Source of the DNA: Amyelois transitella
Taxonomy: Eukaryota > Arthropoda > Insecta > Lepidoptera > Pyralidae
Assembly (NCBI RefSeq): GCF_032362555.1
Contig: NC_083511.1
Span: forward strand, 1,736,001 to 1,800,000
Length of the DNA stretch: 64,000 nucleotides
Direction: 5' to 3'
This document shows positions 11,135 through 22,714 of this stretch, piece by piece. Made by a program: the position numbers and the translations under genes. Below the pieces are notes generated by a model. The model saw only the letters and a list, made by a program, of their open reading frames with translations, was not told the DNA's origin and did no database searches. Numbering within the stretch: position 1 is the stretch's first letter; the number at the start of each line of letters is the position of its first letter.

Positions 11135-11434
11135 GCAGAAAGTTTGAGTGCGTTTAACTACAATCTGCCTGGTGGTAAGCAAGATGAGGCCTAAGGCAAG
11201 TGCACGCATGCTCTAAAATAATGTCTATTCACTCTTGCCTTGAAAATTCCCAAGTAGGTATGCATCGGGGAAGATGCGGGACAAGAACCAAACCTTAGAC
11301 ACATTATAAACAATTTTTTATTAATTCCAAACCCACAAAACAAGAAGAACCAGTCTAAATATTTTCCTTAACCACATTTTAGAAATCTGTGCCTATAAAA
11401 GATCATATTTTTGTTATTGCAGTTAGTTTTAAAA

Positions 11435-13370
11435 ATGGAGCGACTCGTAGCTTATATACTAGCTTTGCTAGTTGTCTTTGCTTGTGTTAGCGCTGCCCCG
11501 GGTAAGTCTTTAAAAAATATATGAAGTAAAGTAGAAAGAATCCTATACTCACATAAACCCATAGAAATTAGAATAATTACTTATTTCTTTTGCTTGTAAA
11601 CCATTTCTAAAGTGTCGTGTGGTTCTTTAGGATAGGACCCGTCCATGTATTTCCCATGGATGTCGTAAAAAGTGACTAAGCGAATAGTTAATAAACTTCG
11701 GATTCTTCTCTTAGGAGATGAGCTAGTAACCTGTTACACCCTGTTCGCACTTTATGAAATAAGACACATTCAAGCTTCGGTTGCATGATGACGCCATCAC
11801 AAACTGTTTTATTGTATATCCGTTACAAACTGTTTAATTCTATCTCTCTTGACAATGACATTGACACTCATAGATAATTAATCATATGGCACAGAAGGCC
11901 TTAAGTCTTTAGTCCTTGAAAAGTACTTTTTATACCCGTGAGATTTGCGATCATGTACAGAATTTCCTTACGACTTTTTCCATCACCTTTCATACTTTTT
12001 ATGCTGTATATATGTTGCAGGTTTGCCAGTTCCCAAAAATGGTGAAACTAACATTGAAGCAGGTGAACTTTCTTCACCAATAAGAGACACCAGGTCCATT
12101 CCAACCAGACTAGCTCAAAGTAAGTTGGGATTATAATTATTTCCCTATTATTCTTAACTAAGGTAAAATTTTTGCGTAAAAAGAGAACCGCCACCTTTAG
12201 ATATCCTCCTTTATTGAAGTCGGTAAAATTTCTAAAACTTCTCCTAATACCAACAAACACTTTCCTGAAAACCGCATCAAAATGCGGTGAAACGCGAGAT
12301 AATCGCGGACAAAGATGCACATACATTCAAACAGGTCAAACTGAGAACCATATTTTTTGAAGGCGGTTCAAAAGGAACGCAAACGCAACATTCTCTCCTC
12401 CTTTCTTTAATTTTTCCATGTTTCGTGCTGTTTCGTAACATTTTTCTTTTTCCTCGTGTATTTAATCACGGTTACATCTTCATCTCTCTGACTAGAAGAC
12501 AGTGGTGCACTTTTTAAACATGATCCAGGGTTGGATAACTCATATCGGATAAGAATTCAACAGGGACATTTTAGCACAATAATATAATAATAATTTAATG
12601 AATTATCATAAACCAGAAATATATATATAATAAACCATTCGTGTCATCAAACTAAAAATACACAGCCAACTGGTTTGAGTTTCATGAAAAAGCAAACAAA
12701 TCAGAAAGCTAAAGATAATTTTTTAAATACTAGTGACAAACAAACTTAAAGCTATAACAGATAAAATAATAAAAAAAAACTCATATCGGATCATGGTAAA
12801 AACTGCACTAGATCAATGGAATTTAAAGAGATGGAGAGGTCCTATGATTATGAGACGGGACCATACGGCACAACCCGAGACCCGACGCCCGAGTTTTCTT
12901 TTATTCTCTAGAGAACGGCTTTTATGAATTGGCCATGGGTCAAATAAGTAAATAAATACGGGACAAATAACACAGATTGAGTTAGCCTCGAAGTAAGTTC
13001 GAGACTTGTGTTACGAGATACTAACTCAACGATACTATATTTTATAATAAATACTTAGATAGATAAACATCCAAGACCCAGACCAGTCAGAGAAAATTCG
13101 TTTCTTATCATTCCCTGATTCGAACCCGGGACCTCCGGTGTCACAGACAAGCGTATTACCGCTGCGCCACAGAGGCCGATAACATAATATAACATGAAAG
13201 CAGTGTACCTACTTAGCCGGTAACAGCAATACACCTGGCCGCTTTTTATGGAGTACCTTCTTCCAGGTGCAGCCACCACTACCAGTACTCCACGTCCAAG
13301 ACCGCCTTCCACCACGCCGCCACCCCTACCATCATGGATCAAGCGAAACAAACCAGGGAAATCAGTTTAA
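11435..13370 (+). CDS. Small secreted Pro/Thr-rich peptide, three exons
   Basis: Three exons join in phase: 11435-11501, 12021-12119 and 13267-13370. They total 270 nt and give 89 aa. Each junction has GT/AG borders (GTAAGT donors, TTGCAG and TTCCAG acceptors), and codons are split after the first base at both introns. Exon 1 encodes a clear signal peptide (MERLVAYILALLVVFACVSA, likely cleavage before AP). Exon 2 gives a polar stretch (KNGETNIEAGELSSPIRDTR). Exon 3 gives a low-complexity Thr/Pro/Arg tract (TTTSTPRPRPPSTTPPPLP) and a basic end (SWIKRNKPGKSV, stop). There are no cysteines in the mature part. A further acceptor (ATTGCAG, about 11416-11422) just before the ATG suggests a spliced 5' UTR. 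I do not recognise the family. Proline/arginine content and secretion allow an immune or signalling peptide, but this is inference. A SINE sits in the second intron, about 90 bp before exon 3. Confidence 0.6.
11612..11738 (+). repeat. Family A repeat, partial
   Basis: GTGTCGTGTGGTTCTTTAGG, then CCCATGGATGTCGTAAAAAG up to GAGCTAGTAACCTGTTA. It lies in the first intron of the small secreted peptide gene. Confidence 0.7.
12943..13178 (-). mobile_element. tRNA-derived SINE
   Basis: Same family as 10888-11134. The minus-strand head is CGGCCTCTGTGGCGCAGCGG, the B box is GGGTTCGAATCA, and the tail is TTTA-rich. It is inserted in the second intron of the small secreted peptide gene. Confidence 0.9.
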
Positions 13371-13589
13371 TTCTACTTAATACTGATATACCTATATCAA
13401 CTTACCTTTAACTTTTCATATAAGGCTCTTTATAATTTTTTTTTGTTTATGTACATTAACTTACCTGTTATTGGTAAACACATAGGTAAGAAACATGTAT
13501 ACTAATCTTCGGTTGTTGTAATGTTAATATGTTTATACTGTTGTTGTGTCAAATAAATAAATAAATAAATCTTATGGATCTGTTCAATA

Positions 13590-13802
13590 CAAGTCACAGT
13601 GTTCGTTCCCGTACTCCTACGAAACGGCTTGACCGATTCTCATGAAATTTTGTGAGCATATTGAGTGGGTCTGAGAATCGGCCAACATCTATTTTTCATA
13701 TCATTTAGTGATAAGGGTTGTCCACCCTCAGCATTTTTTTTAACTAGAAATTACTTAAAAATTATTTATATGGCAAAACAGCGTTTACCGCGACAGTAAG
13801 TA
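13590..13802 (+). repeat. Interspersed repeat (family F)
   Basis: Second copy of the family at 10136-10325. It contains CAGTGTTCGTTCCCGTACTC, GAGAATCGGCCAACATCTAT and the extra segment GGGTTGTCCACCCTCAGC, which the first copy lacks. Confidence 0.7.
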
Positions 13803-14196
13803 AAAATATAAAGATTTTGCTAGCCCCCAGCGAGATTTTCAGAATTAGAATAATAAAGAACTATTCGATTTATATGTTTTTATGAGAAAAAATGCATTCC
13901 AAAATCAGCGAGACAAACAAAACAAAAAACAATTATGTTTTTATGATTTTTTATCAAGTCTATTAAATTGTTGTACCTACTAAAAGTAATTCTATAAAAA
14001 TCTATAACCATTTTTATACTATTTAGGATGTAAACGTATAGGTATGATACATTCATGATATCATCATTATGTTATATTCGCTGAACGAGACTTTTGTCTT
14101 TTGTTTATTTTAACTCGATTTCACAAAATACAAATGTATAGCACAATTGACAGACTTAACGCTAGAAGCATTATCTACTTTTGTCTTTTATATACT

Positions 14197-14465
14197 AGCT
14201 GTACCCGCGACTTCGTCCGAGTGGAATAGTTATTTTGAGCATCATTGAAGCCCTCAAGGGTGAATAATATTCCCCGTTTTTTTCACATTTCCCATTATTT
14301 CTTCGCCCCCTAATAGTTGAAGCGTGATGTTATATAGCCAAAAACCTTCCTCGATAAATGGTCTATTCAACACAAAAGAATTTTTCAATTCAAAACAGTA
14401 GTTCTTGAGATCAGCGCGTTCAAACAAACAAATAAACTCTTCAGCTTTATAATATTAGTATAGAT
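14197..14465 (+). repeat. Retroposon with CGCGACTTCGTCCG edge (family E)
   Basis: Starts CTAGCTGTACCCGCGACTTC. It contains AGCGTGATGTTATATAGCC and CCTTCCTCGATAAATGGTCT, and ends GCTTTATAATATTAGTATAG. Related copies lie at 36103-36237 and 46876-47045. The shared edges with family D suggest a common LINE partner. Confidence 0.7.
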
Positions 14466-14789
14466 TTGTATATATTCTGATAATTTGAATGGTTTTCAAA
14501 AGGCCACCCTGATTTCATGTAGATTTTGACTACGACAAATAACAATAACAATTCAAAGTTTACCCACCCACACATACCATGTGAGACGGCTTGCATATGA
14601 ATTATTCAAGACTTCGCTATTTTCTTACTTCGTGTACATTCATATGCCTCGTTTTGCAGAAAATATTTTTGTTTGCGTTCTATATTATTATCTATTACTA
14701 CTAATATGGTTTGTGATAAACCTTTCTTGTTTTATAAAGAGAAATAATTTTTATTTAAAACTTTATTTGTTAAAAACTTTATTTGTCAA

Positions 14790-15040
14790 GTGGTTCCCGG
14801 CACCAATACAACAAAGAATAGGACCACTCCATCTCTTTCCCATGGATGTCGTAAAAGGTGACTAAGGAATAGGCTTATAAATTTGTGATTCCTCTAAAGA
14901 CAAGGGCCTATCAACCTCTCACTATTATAAAATCAATTCCATCACAAAGCGATACAGCTGAACATGGCCTATCGGTCATTTCGAGACTATAGGCTCTGTT
15001 TTCCCCGCAAGGGATATAGACGTGACTATATGTTTGTATG
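14790..15040 (+). repeat. Family A repeat, near full length
   Basis: From GTGGTTCCCGGCACCAATAC to GGGATATAGACGTGACTATA and a short TATG-type tail. Confidence 0.85.
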
Positions 15041-15119
15041 TAATTACTGGGGAATGCGCGCCTTTCGAAATTTTTAGGGTAAAAAGTTTAAGTAACATAC
15101 ACTAACATTTATTATGTGT

Positions 15120-15290
15120 GCTGCCCACCCGGTTCCAGGATTTTACCTTTCACCACCCAAAGGTTGGCTGGAAGAGATTGCTTAGCGATAAGTCCGCCTT
15201 TTCTTAACATTTTCATAATGTATATTTCTACTACATATGTTTTTTTTTTATTTTATGGGCAATAAAGAATTATTTGTATTGTATTGTAAC
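15120..15290 (+). repeat. LINE 3'-end type repeat (family G)
   Basis: CACCACCCAAAGGTTGGCTG, then GATAAGTCCGCCTTTTCTTA, then GGGCAATAAAGAATTA. Same family as 6525-6662. Confidence 0.7.
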
Positions 15291-15299
15291 ATATTATGT

Positions 15300-15422
15300 T
15301 AGTTCAGGTTAATTCCGCCCGTCGAAATTCATGAAAAACTGTTCAGTAGATTTAACAAAGAGTAACAAACACACATCCACACATCCATACAAACATTCGC
15401 ATTTATAATATTAGTAAGATAG
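15300..15422 (+). repeat. Retroposon 3' piece (family D-like)
   Basis: Contains ACTGTTCAGTAGATTTAACA, then AGAGTAACAAACACACATCC and the tail TTTATAATATTAGTAAGATA. Confidence 0.6.
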
Positions 15423-15587
15423 GGCTATAACAAAAATCTGAACATGAAAGCCATGAATTACATTGTTTCAGCTTCATTTTGTGAAAGAAGGGTAAATTTT
15501 ATGATTTATGAAGATTAATAGCCCCATTGCTTCGGGAATTTAGGATTTTTCTGCTATCTTACACAAGATTGAGATTCTTTGTAGGCA

Positions 15588-15716
15588 ACCTATCACTATC
15601 ACTATTTGGATCTCAATTCTATCATTCCGTACAGCTGTATGTGACCTTTCAGTTCTTTCAAGACTGTCGGCTCTGTCTACACCGCAAGGGATGTAGACGT
15701 GACTATATGTATGTTT
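15588..15716 (+). repeat. Family A repeat, partial
   Basis: Tail half only: TCTCAATTCTATCATTCCGT through to GGGATGTAGACGTGACTATA, then TATG. Confidence 0.75.
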
Positions 15717-15856
15717 ATATGGTATTTCTTTACTAAACCATGTATCTGATGCTTAAATCTTTTATTTTGTACTTCATTTAACCCGCGACTTCACTTGTGT
15801 ATTGTCATTTGATTGTCGTTTAAATCCTACTAATATTATAAATGCGAAAGTTTGTA

Positions 15857-17177
15857 CTACTCTGTCAAGAAAGTAGCAGGAAAAGATCAATAATACACAA
15901 ACTGTTTGTTATTCATCCAAATTTATTTTATCACCTTCAAAATATGCTCCTGTAGAAACGATACACTTACGCCAACGAATAATCCAATCATCAAAACATT
16001 TTTTAAACGCTGTTTCCGGAATTGAGGTCAGTTCTCGCCGCGAATTCTCTTTTATGTCTTCTACCGATTGAAAACGGGTGCCACGAAGTGGTAATTTGAG
16101 TTTAGGAAAAAGAAAAAAGTCGGCTGGAGCCATATCTGGTGAATATGGTGGTTGCTCGATGGTATTTGTTGAGTATTTGGTTAAAAATTCGTTCACAATG
16201 ATGGCCTTGTGCGAAGGTGCATTATCATGGTGCAAAATCCAAGAATTTTCTTTCCACAAATCTGGCCTTTTTCGTCGGATTTGCTCTCTTAAACGCCGCA
16301 TAACACTCAAATAATATTCCTTATTTACCGTTTGACCTTCCGGCAAGAATTCCGAGTGCACAACACCGCGATAGTCAAAGAAAACAGTCAACATGACTTT
16401 GACTTTTGAACGACTTTGGCGTGGTTTTTTCGGTTTCGGTTCAGTTGGAAGGCGCCACTCCGAAGCTTGTTGACTAGTTTGCATGTCAAACTCGTAAACC
16501 CACGTCTCGTCACCAGTAACAATGCGTTTCATGAATGTTGGGTCGGAATTGACTCGTTCTAGCATGTCCTCAGCGACTCTCGTGCGATTGAGTTTTTGAA
16601 AAAAATTCAGGTCTTTTGGGACTAGCCGAGCGGCAACATGTTTCATACCCAAATTATTAGTTAAAATGGTACGGATCGACTCGTGAGATACAGAAAGTTC
16701 GGTGGCTATCTCTCTCAAAGTTGAATGAGGATTTTCAGTCACTATTTCCTTCACTTTTGCGAAGTTAACTTCAGTTGCAGACGTTGATGGCCTACCAGAG
16801 CGAGGCAAATCTTCCATCACATCTCGACCGCTTTTGAACGCTTTGTACCACTCATAAGCACGAGTTTTTGATAAAGTCGATTCACCGTAAGCCTTCTGTA
16901 ACATTTTCAGTGACTCCGAACACGATATTCCATTGGCAATGCAAAATTTAAGACAAACTCTTTGTTCGATGTTTTTATCCATTATGAAATTAGCAATACA
17001 CACTAGATATGATATAACTAAAAATAGCACTGTATTTAATGTAAACAACAGATGCAACTCAAACTCCGCGCCAAAATGGAAAACAGTTGTGCCAATCTAA
17101 CAACAACAAAAAAAACAAAAATTTGAATTTGGAACCATAAATAAATAATCCATTCCCGATACTTTTCTGACTGAATG
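15857..17177 (-). mobile_element. Mariner DNA transposon, apparently intact
   Basis: A 1.32-kb Tc1/mariner element. It is bounded by TA on both sides (15855-15856 and 17178-17179) inside a family D retroposon. The ends form imperfect inverted repeats: I align about 28 positions (from GTCAAGAAAGTAGCAGG on the left, from GTCAGAAAAGTATCGGG on the right end read in reverse) with about 20 matches. The exact left border could shift by 3 bp because a second TA lies at 15858-15859. It carries one uninterrupted transposase gene. Confidence 0.88.
15909..16982 (-). CDS. Mariner transposase (DD34D)
   Basis: The 357-aa frame starts at the ATG at 16982 (MDKNIEQRVCLKFC); an upstream in-frame ATG at 17057 would add 25 aa that look like non-coding leader, so it is not preferred. 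The N-terminal half has two helix-turn-helix regions (around CSESLKMLQKAYGES and STLREIATELSVSHESIRTI) and the linker LPRSGRPSTS (compare the mariner WVPHEL/GRP region). The catalytic triad is complete: TGDETWVYEF, HHDNAPSH and YSPDMAPADFFLF, with 34 residues between the second and third aspartates. There are no internal stops and the length is normal for mariner. It cuts and pastes the element at TA sites. It is likely young; activity cannot be judged from sequence alone. Confidence 0.92.
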   Translation of the reverse strand: MDKNIEQRVCLKFCIANGISCSESLKMLQKAYGESTLSKTRAYEWYKAFKSGRDVMEDLPRSGRPSTSATEVNFAKVKEIVTENPHSTLREIATELSVSHESIRTILTNNLGMKHVAARLVPKDLNFFQKLNRTRVAEDMLERVNSDPTFMKRIVTGDETWVYEFDMQTSQQASEWRLPTEPKPKKPRQSRSKVKVMLTVFFDYRGVVHSEFLPEGQTVNKEYYLSVMRRLREQIRRKRPDLWKENSWILHHDNAPSHKAIIVNEFLTKYSTNTIEQPPYSPDMAPADFFLFPKLKLPLRGTRFQSVEDIKENSRRELTSIPETAFKKCFDDWIIRWRKCIVSTGAYFEGDKINLDE

Positions 17178-17349
17178 TATGTCAGGATGTCAGTATGGAT
17201 GTTTGTTACTCTTTCACGCAAAAACTACTGAACTGATTACGATGAAATAGCTGAAGACTCAGAATAACATAAAGGCTACTTTTTATCCCGGAGTTCCCGC
17301 GGGATTGATAGGGTTTCCATGCGGACGAAGTCGCGAGCGGCCTCTAGTA

Positions 17350-18005
17350 TCTAATAAAAATAATTCTTTTTCCAGAATAAAAGGTACTTCTTTGTTATTT
17401 ACTACTCCTTTATATTTTCGTACGATTTTAGATTTATTATCTCTTTATATCTTTTTTTATCTGTTAGTTGCTCACAATAGATTATTTTTAGCTTTTTTAG
17501 TCTTTAAAACTCGGGCACCACTAAACCCAATGTGAAAGTAAAGCTAAATAAAATGGCTAGTTTTATTACAGTGCCTGCTTCCTGCCTGATATGTTATAGA
17601 AATTTTCGATTCACTAATCTTTTTTTCCTTTAATCTAAACCTACATTCGGAGGGAAACAAAGGAAGTAGGTTTTATTCTATTCCGCCGAAAACTACATGT
17701 TTCTTAATAAATATAAATCTTTCTAAAATTATAAGTACAAAATGTAAGTAAAATTTTCAAAAGAAGGTACCTACACATATTACCGCTGATTACATACCTC
17801 TTTTATTCAAAAGAGGTAACATTTTCATGAATAAAACTTCAGTGAATGCGGCGTAATGATGATGAAAATGCGTGCAGGTGGGTACAGGAAGCACCACAGG
17901 AAGCTTTACCACGTATTGAGACCTAATAACAACTAGGTTCTGCTGCACACTGTACAGGGAAAACCCGACCGTAATTTACAAGCGGTCTAGACTCGCTTAC
18001 AAAAA
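17350..18005. other. Gene-free stretch
   Basis: AT-rich sequence with no recognised exon, RNA or repeat. Confidence 0.4.
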
Positions 18006-18009
18006 ACCC

Positions 18010-18266
18010 GTGGTTCCCGGCACCAACACATAAAATAATAGGACCACTCCATCTCTTTCCCATGGTTGTCGCAAAAGGCGACTTAGGGATAGGCTTACAA
18101 AATTGGGATTCTTTTTTAGACGTTGGGTTAGCAACCTGTCACTATTTGAATCTCAATTCTATCATTAAGCCAAATAGCTGAACGTGGTCATTCATTCTTT
18201 TCAAGATTGTTGGCTCTGTCTACCCCGCAAAGGATATAGACGTGACCATATGTATGTATGTATGTA
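18010..18266 (+). repeat. Family A repeat, full length
   Basis: GTGGTTCCCGGCACCAACAC to ATATAGACGTGACCATATG and (TATG)n. Confidence 0.9.
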
Positions 18267-18867
18267 GAAAAGAATATAGGTTTTTCATAAATCCCACGGG
18301 AACTATATTCTTCTCTAGACTCTTAATAATACTCTCAAGACTATAAATTTAGTTACTAACCCGTGAATAGGTAACAAACATATCAACTTATTTTTGCATT
18401 CATAATATTATATTCAGTTGGAATGTATCCATCTGTCTATCAATACCAATATTCTAAGCAAAACAATGGTCAACTAGTTTAAATATTGTATCAAATTGCA
18501 ATCAAACTAGAAAGCCAAATGAAACATATGTGACATAACAAACAAAAAGACTAACCAAATAAAATTATTAAAAAAAAAATACCAATATTCAATCCGTATG
18601 TTCACGATATGCAAATCCGCGCATAAACTGTGGTAACAATGTCACAGTGTTGCCATAAGTTCTCGTTTTATTTCCAGCAAGTTAAAGTTTTTATGTCACA
18701 GACTTGAGTTCTTGACATTGTATATAAAGTAGACGATATTTATAACGGTCGGGGAAACAGTTTTACATTTTGCGCCGTTTGTAAAATAATGAGTGTTTAG
18801 TTAACAAAAGTATTTTACTAAGAAACGAAAGGGAATTTTGATATTAGAGCATCGATGGTCGTTATAA

Positions 18868-19170
18868 AGAGTGTGACGCAAAAAGGCACATGTTGGAGTC
18901 CCACCCCGGCCATGAACCAGTGCCTATTTTTTTAAAAGTTATGTACATTAGTTAGAATAGTAACCGATGCTCTTACGGTGAAGAAAAACATCATGAGATG
19001 TGTAACCATGATCGATCCAATACGGGTTAGGCTCCCCCGCAAAAGGTTGCGGACGTCAGACGGGAGTCGCTTCTTGTAAAATCCTGATTCACACAATCCG
19101 GAATTTATGGTCAAAGGCATACCCCAGGCTCCTCTCCGGAGTGGTGAGGATGTAACCGAAACTAAAGCCT
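18868..19170 (+). repeat. SINE-like repeat (family C)
   Basis: Ordered blocks shared with 60468-60815: GGCCATGAACCAGTGCCTAT, TTATGTACATTAGTTAGAAT, CGATGCTCTTACGGTGA, GATCGATCCAATACGGGTTA, GGCATACCCCAGGCTCCTCT. Pieces also lie at 30045-30185, 30525-30640, 39500-39620, 56760-56830 and 59015-59165. No A/B boxes clear enough to call it tRNA-derived. Confidence 0.7.
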
Positions 19171-19239
19171 GGAGGAAGAAAGGAAATTCCGATATCTATC
19201 TATACCTATGTATTTGAAACTCAAACTTTCAATTCACTC

Positions 19240-19474
19240 CATACATACATACATTTGGTCACGTCTGGCAGAGAAGACAGAGCCAACAGTCTGGCTTATC
19301 AACAGTTTGACTTAATCGATAAAATTGAGATTCAAATAGTAACAGGTTGCCCATCAGGAAATATCCTGAGTTCAAAAGCCTATCCTATATATATTAGTCA
19401 CCATTTACGACATCCATGGGCAAGATGGAGTGGTCCTATTCCTTTTTCTATTAATGCCGGGAAGCATACGGCAC
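19240..19474 (-). repeat. Family A repeat, near full length
   Basis: (CATA)n then TTTGGTCACGTCTGGCAGAG through to AATGCCGGGAAGCATACGGC. Confidence 0.8.
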
Positions 19475-19821
19475 TATATATGTATGTATAATTATGCAAC
19501 TACAACGGTATACTATATATGTACGAATATGTTACTGCAATGCCCTTTCTACTCACGTGAATATTAATGTCTCTGTTAGGAAACTTGGCATTAATCTGGA
19601 AGACAATGGACGCGGAATTAATGTTCCATGGCTTTATTAGTGAGGTCGAAACGGTAGTGCAGATACGATATGAATAAAGGAATTAAGATAAAACTTGTTT
19701 TACTGAAGCTTGTTGTAAAAGACAAGAGATGGTGAAAGCCTCGTGAACTAGCACATTTCCCATTGTGCTTCACACTCCTGGGTTATTGTGGTCAAAGGTA
19801 TATATATATGTATATATGTAT

Positions 19822-20060
19822 ACATATAGTCATGTCTATATCCCTTGCGGGTTGATAGAGCCAACAGCATTGGAAAGGCTGATAGGCCACATTCAGCTGT
19901 GTGGCTTAATGATAGAATTGAGATTCAAATAGTGACAAGTTGCTAGCCCGTTGCCTAAAAGAAGACTCCCAAGTTTATAATCTTAGGTGCCTTTTATGAC
20001 ATCCATGAAGAAGAGATGGTCCTATTCATTTTTCTGTTGGTGCCGGGAACCACATGGCAC
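19822..20060 (-). repeat. Family A repeat, near full length
   Basis: CATATAGTCATGTCTATATC to GGTGCCGGGAACCACATGGC. Confidence 0.85.
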
Positions 20061-20061
20061 C

Positions 20062-21018
20062 AAAGGTATACCCTTGGCTTATTCTTTAGGTACAGCATGC
20101 CTGGCACAAACATTGCGTACAAGTTTATGATTAACCTTATATCCGTATCGGCTTATATCCGCTTATATATATTTATGTTTTATATGTATATTGGACCTAG
20201 TACACTGTACGTCAGCTGTTTATACTAAAGTCCATCCTCAAACAACACCTAGATAAAAAAACCATCCCTTCCCGTTCTGGCCGCCGACCTCCGTTAATTT
20301 TGACAACTGCCTTTCAAACTGCTTTCTCACACAGGTTTTACTGTTTTTTAGGTCCCTACCTCTATAATAAAATTAATCGTAACTTACAGCTTCACTTGCT
20401 TTCAAAGTTTGTATGTAAAATAGCCACTATATAAATTATCTCTCAGGTCTTGACTATGATAGTACAGAAAACCTTTTACAAACACTAGTCTAAATTTAGA
20501 AATTAAGTTAATTAGTAATTACACATTTATTTTTGATTCAAGTAACTTGAATAAACCCATGTAGGTAATTATTAGGTAGATTTTACTCATAAAATTCTCC
20601 CTATGAAGAGGTTTCCCTTTATATCTAAATAAGTGAATACTTTGTTTTTGGTTTACAATTAACTGTCTGATTTATCCATGTATTTGTTTTTTTTTGTTTT
20701 TGTAAAGGGAAACCAATCTACATTATTATTGGCAAAACCATAGTAGCTACTTTTGTGCTGTATAGGTACACTTCGTGGGGAGAGGCTGGTGTACTGAGAT
20801 ACAAGCTCTGCTTAGTTCAGACACCAGTCTCTCACAATCTTAAATAAGTTAAACCGTGTAATTTTTACTATAAGTCTGTGTCATGTTTAGATTGTGGAGA
20901 AAAATAAAGAAATTTGAATTTGAATTAGTTGAAAAAAGTATTGAGAATGACTGTCGTCCTCGTCAGTCGTGCGTGTGATTTGCCATATTTGATGGATGGC
21001 AGTTCAAAGGATAGACAG
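20062..21018. other. Gene-free stretch
   Basis: No gene recognised. An AATAAAGAAATTTGAATTTG string near 20905-20930 looks like the 3' end of a LINE or retroposon. Confidence 0.35.
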
Positions 21019-21019
21019 A

Positions 21020-21058
21020 AGATAAAAGGCACATATTCAAAACATGTGCCTTTTATCT
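21020..21058. repeat. Inverted repeat, 15-bp perfect arms
   Basis: AGATAAAAGGCACAT (21020-21034) and ATGTGCCTTTTATCT (21044-21058) are exact reverse complements separated by 9 bp. They could form a stem-loop. No gene is adjacent. Confidence 0.8.
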
Positions 21059-21084
21059 TTATTAAAATTAATCTATGAAATTTG

Positions 21085-21200
21085 AAGTTGCCTCCTCAGT
21101 CGTTCACTCTTGACAGAGTGGTCGTGGTTTTATGATGATGTGCCTTCTTTGGATAATGCGGCCCCAGCGATGCGCCTCCATGTGTTGCGGTCTTCAGCGT
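21085..21200 (-). mobile_element. LINE C-terminal fragment
   Basis: The minus strand encodes AEDRNTWRRIAGAA, resembling the conserved C-terminal end of lepidopteran LINE ORF2 proteins (DR..WRR pattern). Stops follow. Family uncertain. Confidence 0.4.
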
Positions 21201-21379
21201 TAATTTGAAGTTACGTGTAGTATTAGTTACGAACTTTAGAATTAGTTTAGTCCATCTCAATTATTGTATTTTTAGAAAGAGTTGATTGTATAAGAGGTTA
21301 TTATATAAAAATCACAATATCGAATAGTTATTTGCCGCAGGAATGGTCGACGACCTAAAGACCTAAAGTCCTAAAGTCG

Positions 21380-21545
21380 ACCTAAAGTCCTACGAGGTGG
21401 TCGGACCAAACCCGATCATCCCTAGGCACTGATCTTCATAAGGCCCTCCATGATGCAGAGGACCGCGACAGATGAAGGAAAATCAACAGAATGATCAAGT
21501 CACGACCTTCAGTAATGAGGTATATGCTGCGAAGAGAAAGAGAGA
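21380..21545 (+). mobile_element. LINE C-terminal fragment
   Basis: Plus-strand reading gives DLHKALHDAEDRDR, a stop, then RKINRMIKSRPSVMRYMLR. This looks like a decayed LINE ORF2 C-terminus. A short direct repeat of GACCTAAAGTCCTA precedes it. Confidence 0.4.
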
Positions 21546-22269
21546 GTATAAAAAATACAAAAACTCTATTGACATTTTGGTTTCTCGGTAAGGTCTCGAA
21601 CAAAAAATTCTTGGCAAATGAATGATGCAATTTAATCTGTTAAAAAGTACAAAAAGCAGTTAGTTAAAGAAACCCTACACCTGGCGATACACATAATGAA
21701 AGAAGAACTCGTCGACAACAAATAATTTCAGTTGTTTATTTGGTTTTTTTTTAGAATTACAAGCAATAACATGATACAATTCGATTTCTTTTTTAAATCT
21801 AGTTATCTTTATTGCATTACATTTTTTAGTTGTTCGATTAACTTCAACTTTTGATATTGGGACTCATATAGGCGATTAATCTTGAACATGACGATTCTAA
21901 GTCTCAGAGAGATCTCGTCATAGGAGTAATTGAATGTCAAAGCTTGAAGACATGATGTTTACTTAGATCATTAAAGCCAAATAATCTAAGAATGTTTACA
22001 GTCAAAATTATCAATTTTGCCAAATTATAAAAACTACAAACTTAACAATATTATTTGCGACGATGACGAAATTGAAAGCGATGATGATGATGAGTTGATG
22101 GACCGGCTTGGCTGTTCAACATATGTGCATGTTGGTGAATGTTTTCTTGTCCTTGTAGATGGGGCCCCAAGCGCCGTAGTCCTTCTTCGGCTCTTGTTTT
22201 TTATGGGTTTCGTAAGATGATGTAGCTATGGATTTTCTGAAAGCAATAATTTTATTCGGTGAAATAATT

Positions 22270-22402
22270 ATAAATTAGATCAGGCATTTGGTATCAGTAC
22301 TACTGTGGATTCTGAAAGGTTGAATAGAACCGCTGCTTCTCTTTTTGACGATGTCTTAATTACTAATAAAAAACTCCAAGACATGCTTGAAAAAAATATC
22401 TA
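22270..22402 (+). mobile_element. Possible DNA-transposon remnant (hAT-like C-terminus)
   Basis: An open stretch reads AFGISTTVDSERLNRTAASL and continues to KKLQDMLEKNI before a stop. The T..DSER....A.....D.L pattern loosely recalls the hAT dimerisation region. No terminal repeats or catalytic domain were found nearby. This is a weak call; it could be a fragment of some other gene. Confidence 0.25.
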
Positions 22403-22714
22403 AGTAAATGTCAGATACCATTGGATCTATCGGATATATAGAAAAACTTATACATAACACAAGAATCATTTTTGAGCGCCATCCGAATAAATTCTCTATC
22501 CATTGAATTCAGCGTACGAAATCCCAGATTACTAATTATAAGTCTGATAAAGTGAAGAGAGGAAAGGTCTCACTGAACCATCAATTAAAGCATAGCAGAA
22601 ACGGATTTCATTGTAATTAATGACATAATAAGGGTATTCTGTATAAAGACACTCATTGCTTAACTGAAATATCAATGATCTGCCCAGACCGCTAGGTCTA
22701 ATGATTTGAAAAGA

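Larger units (their letters stand above)
15823..17349 (-). repeat. Family D retroposon split by a mariner
   Basis: The tail part lies at 15823-15856 (ATCCTACTAATATTATAAAT, then GCGAAAGTTTGTA). The rest lies at 17178-17349 (TGTATGTCAGG ... GCGGACGAAGTCGCGAGCGG, CCTCTAGTAT). Removing 15857-17177 restores a continuous element like 25345-25543. It reads on the minus strand. Confidence 0.85.
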
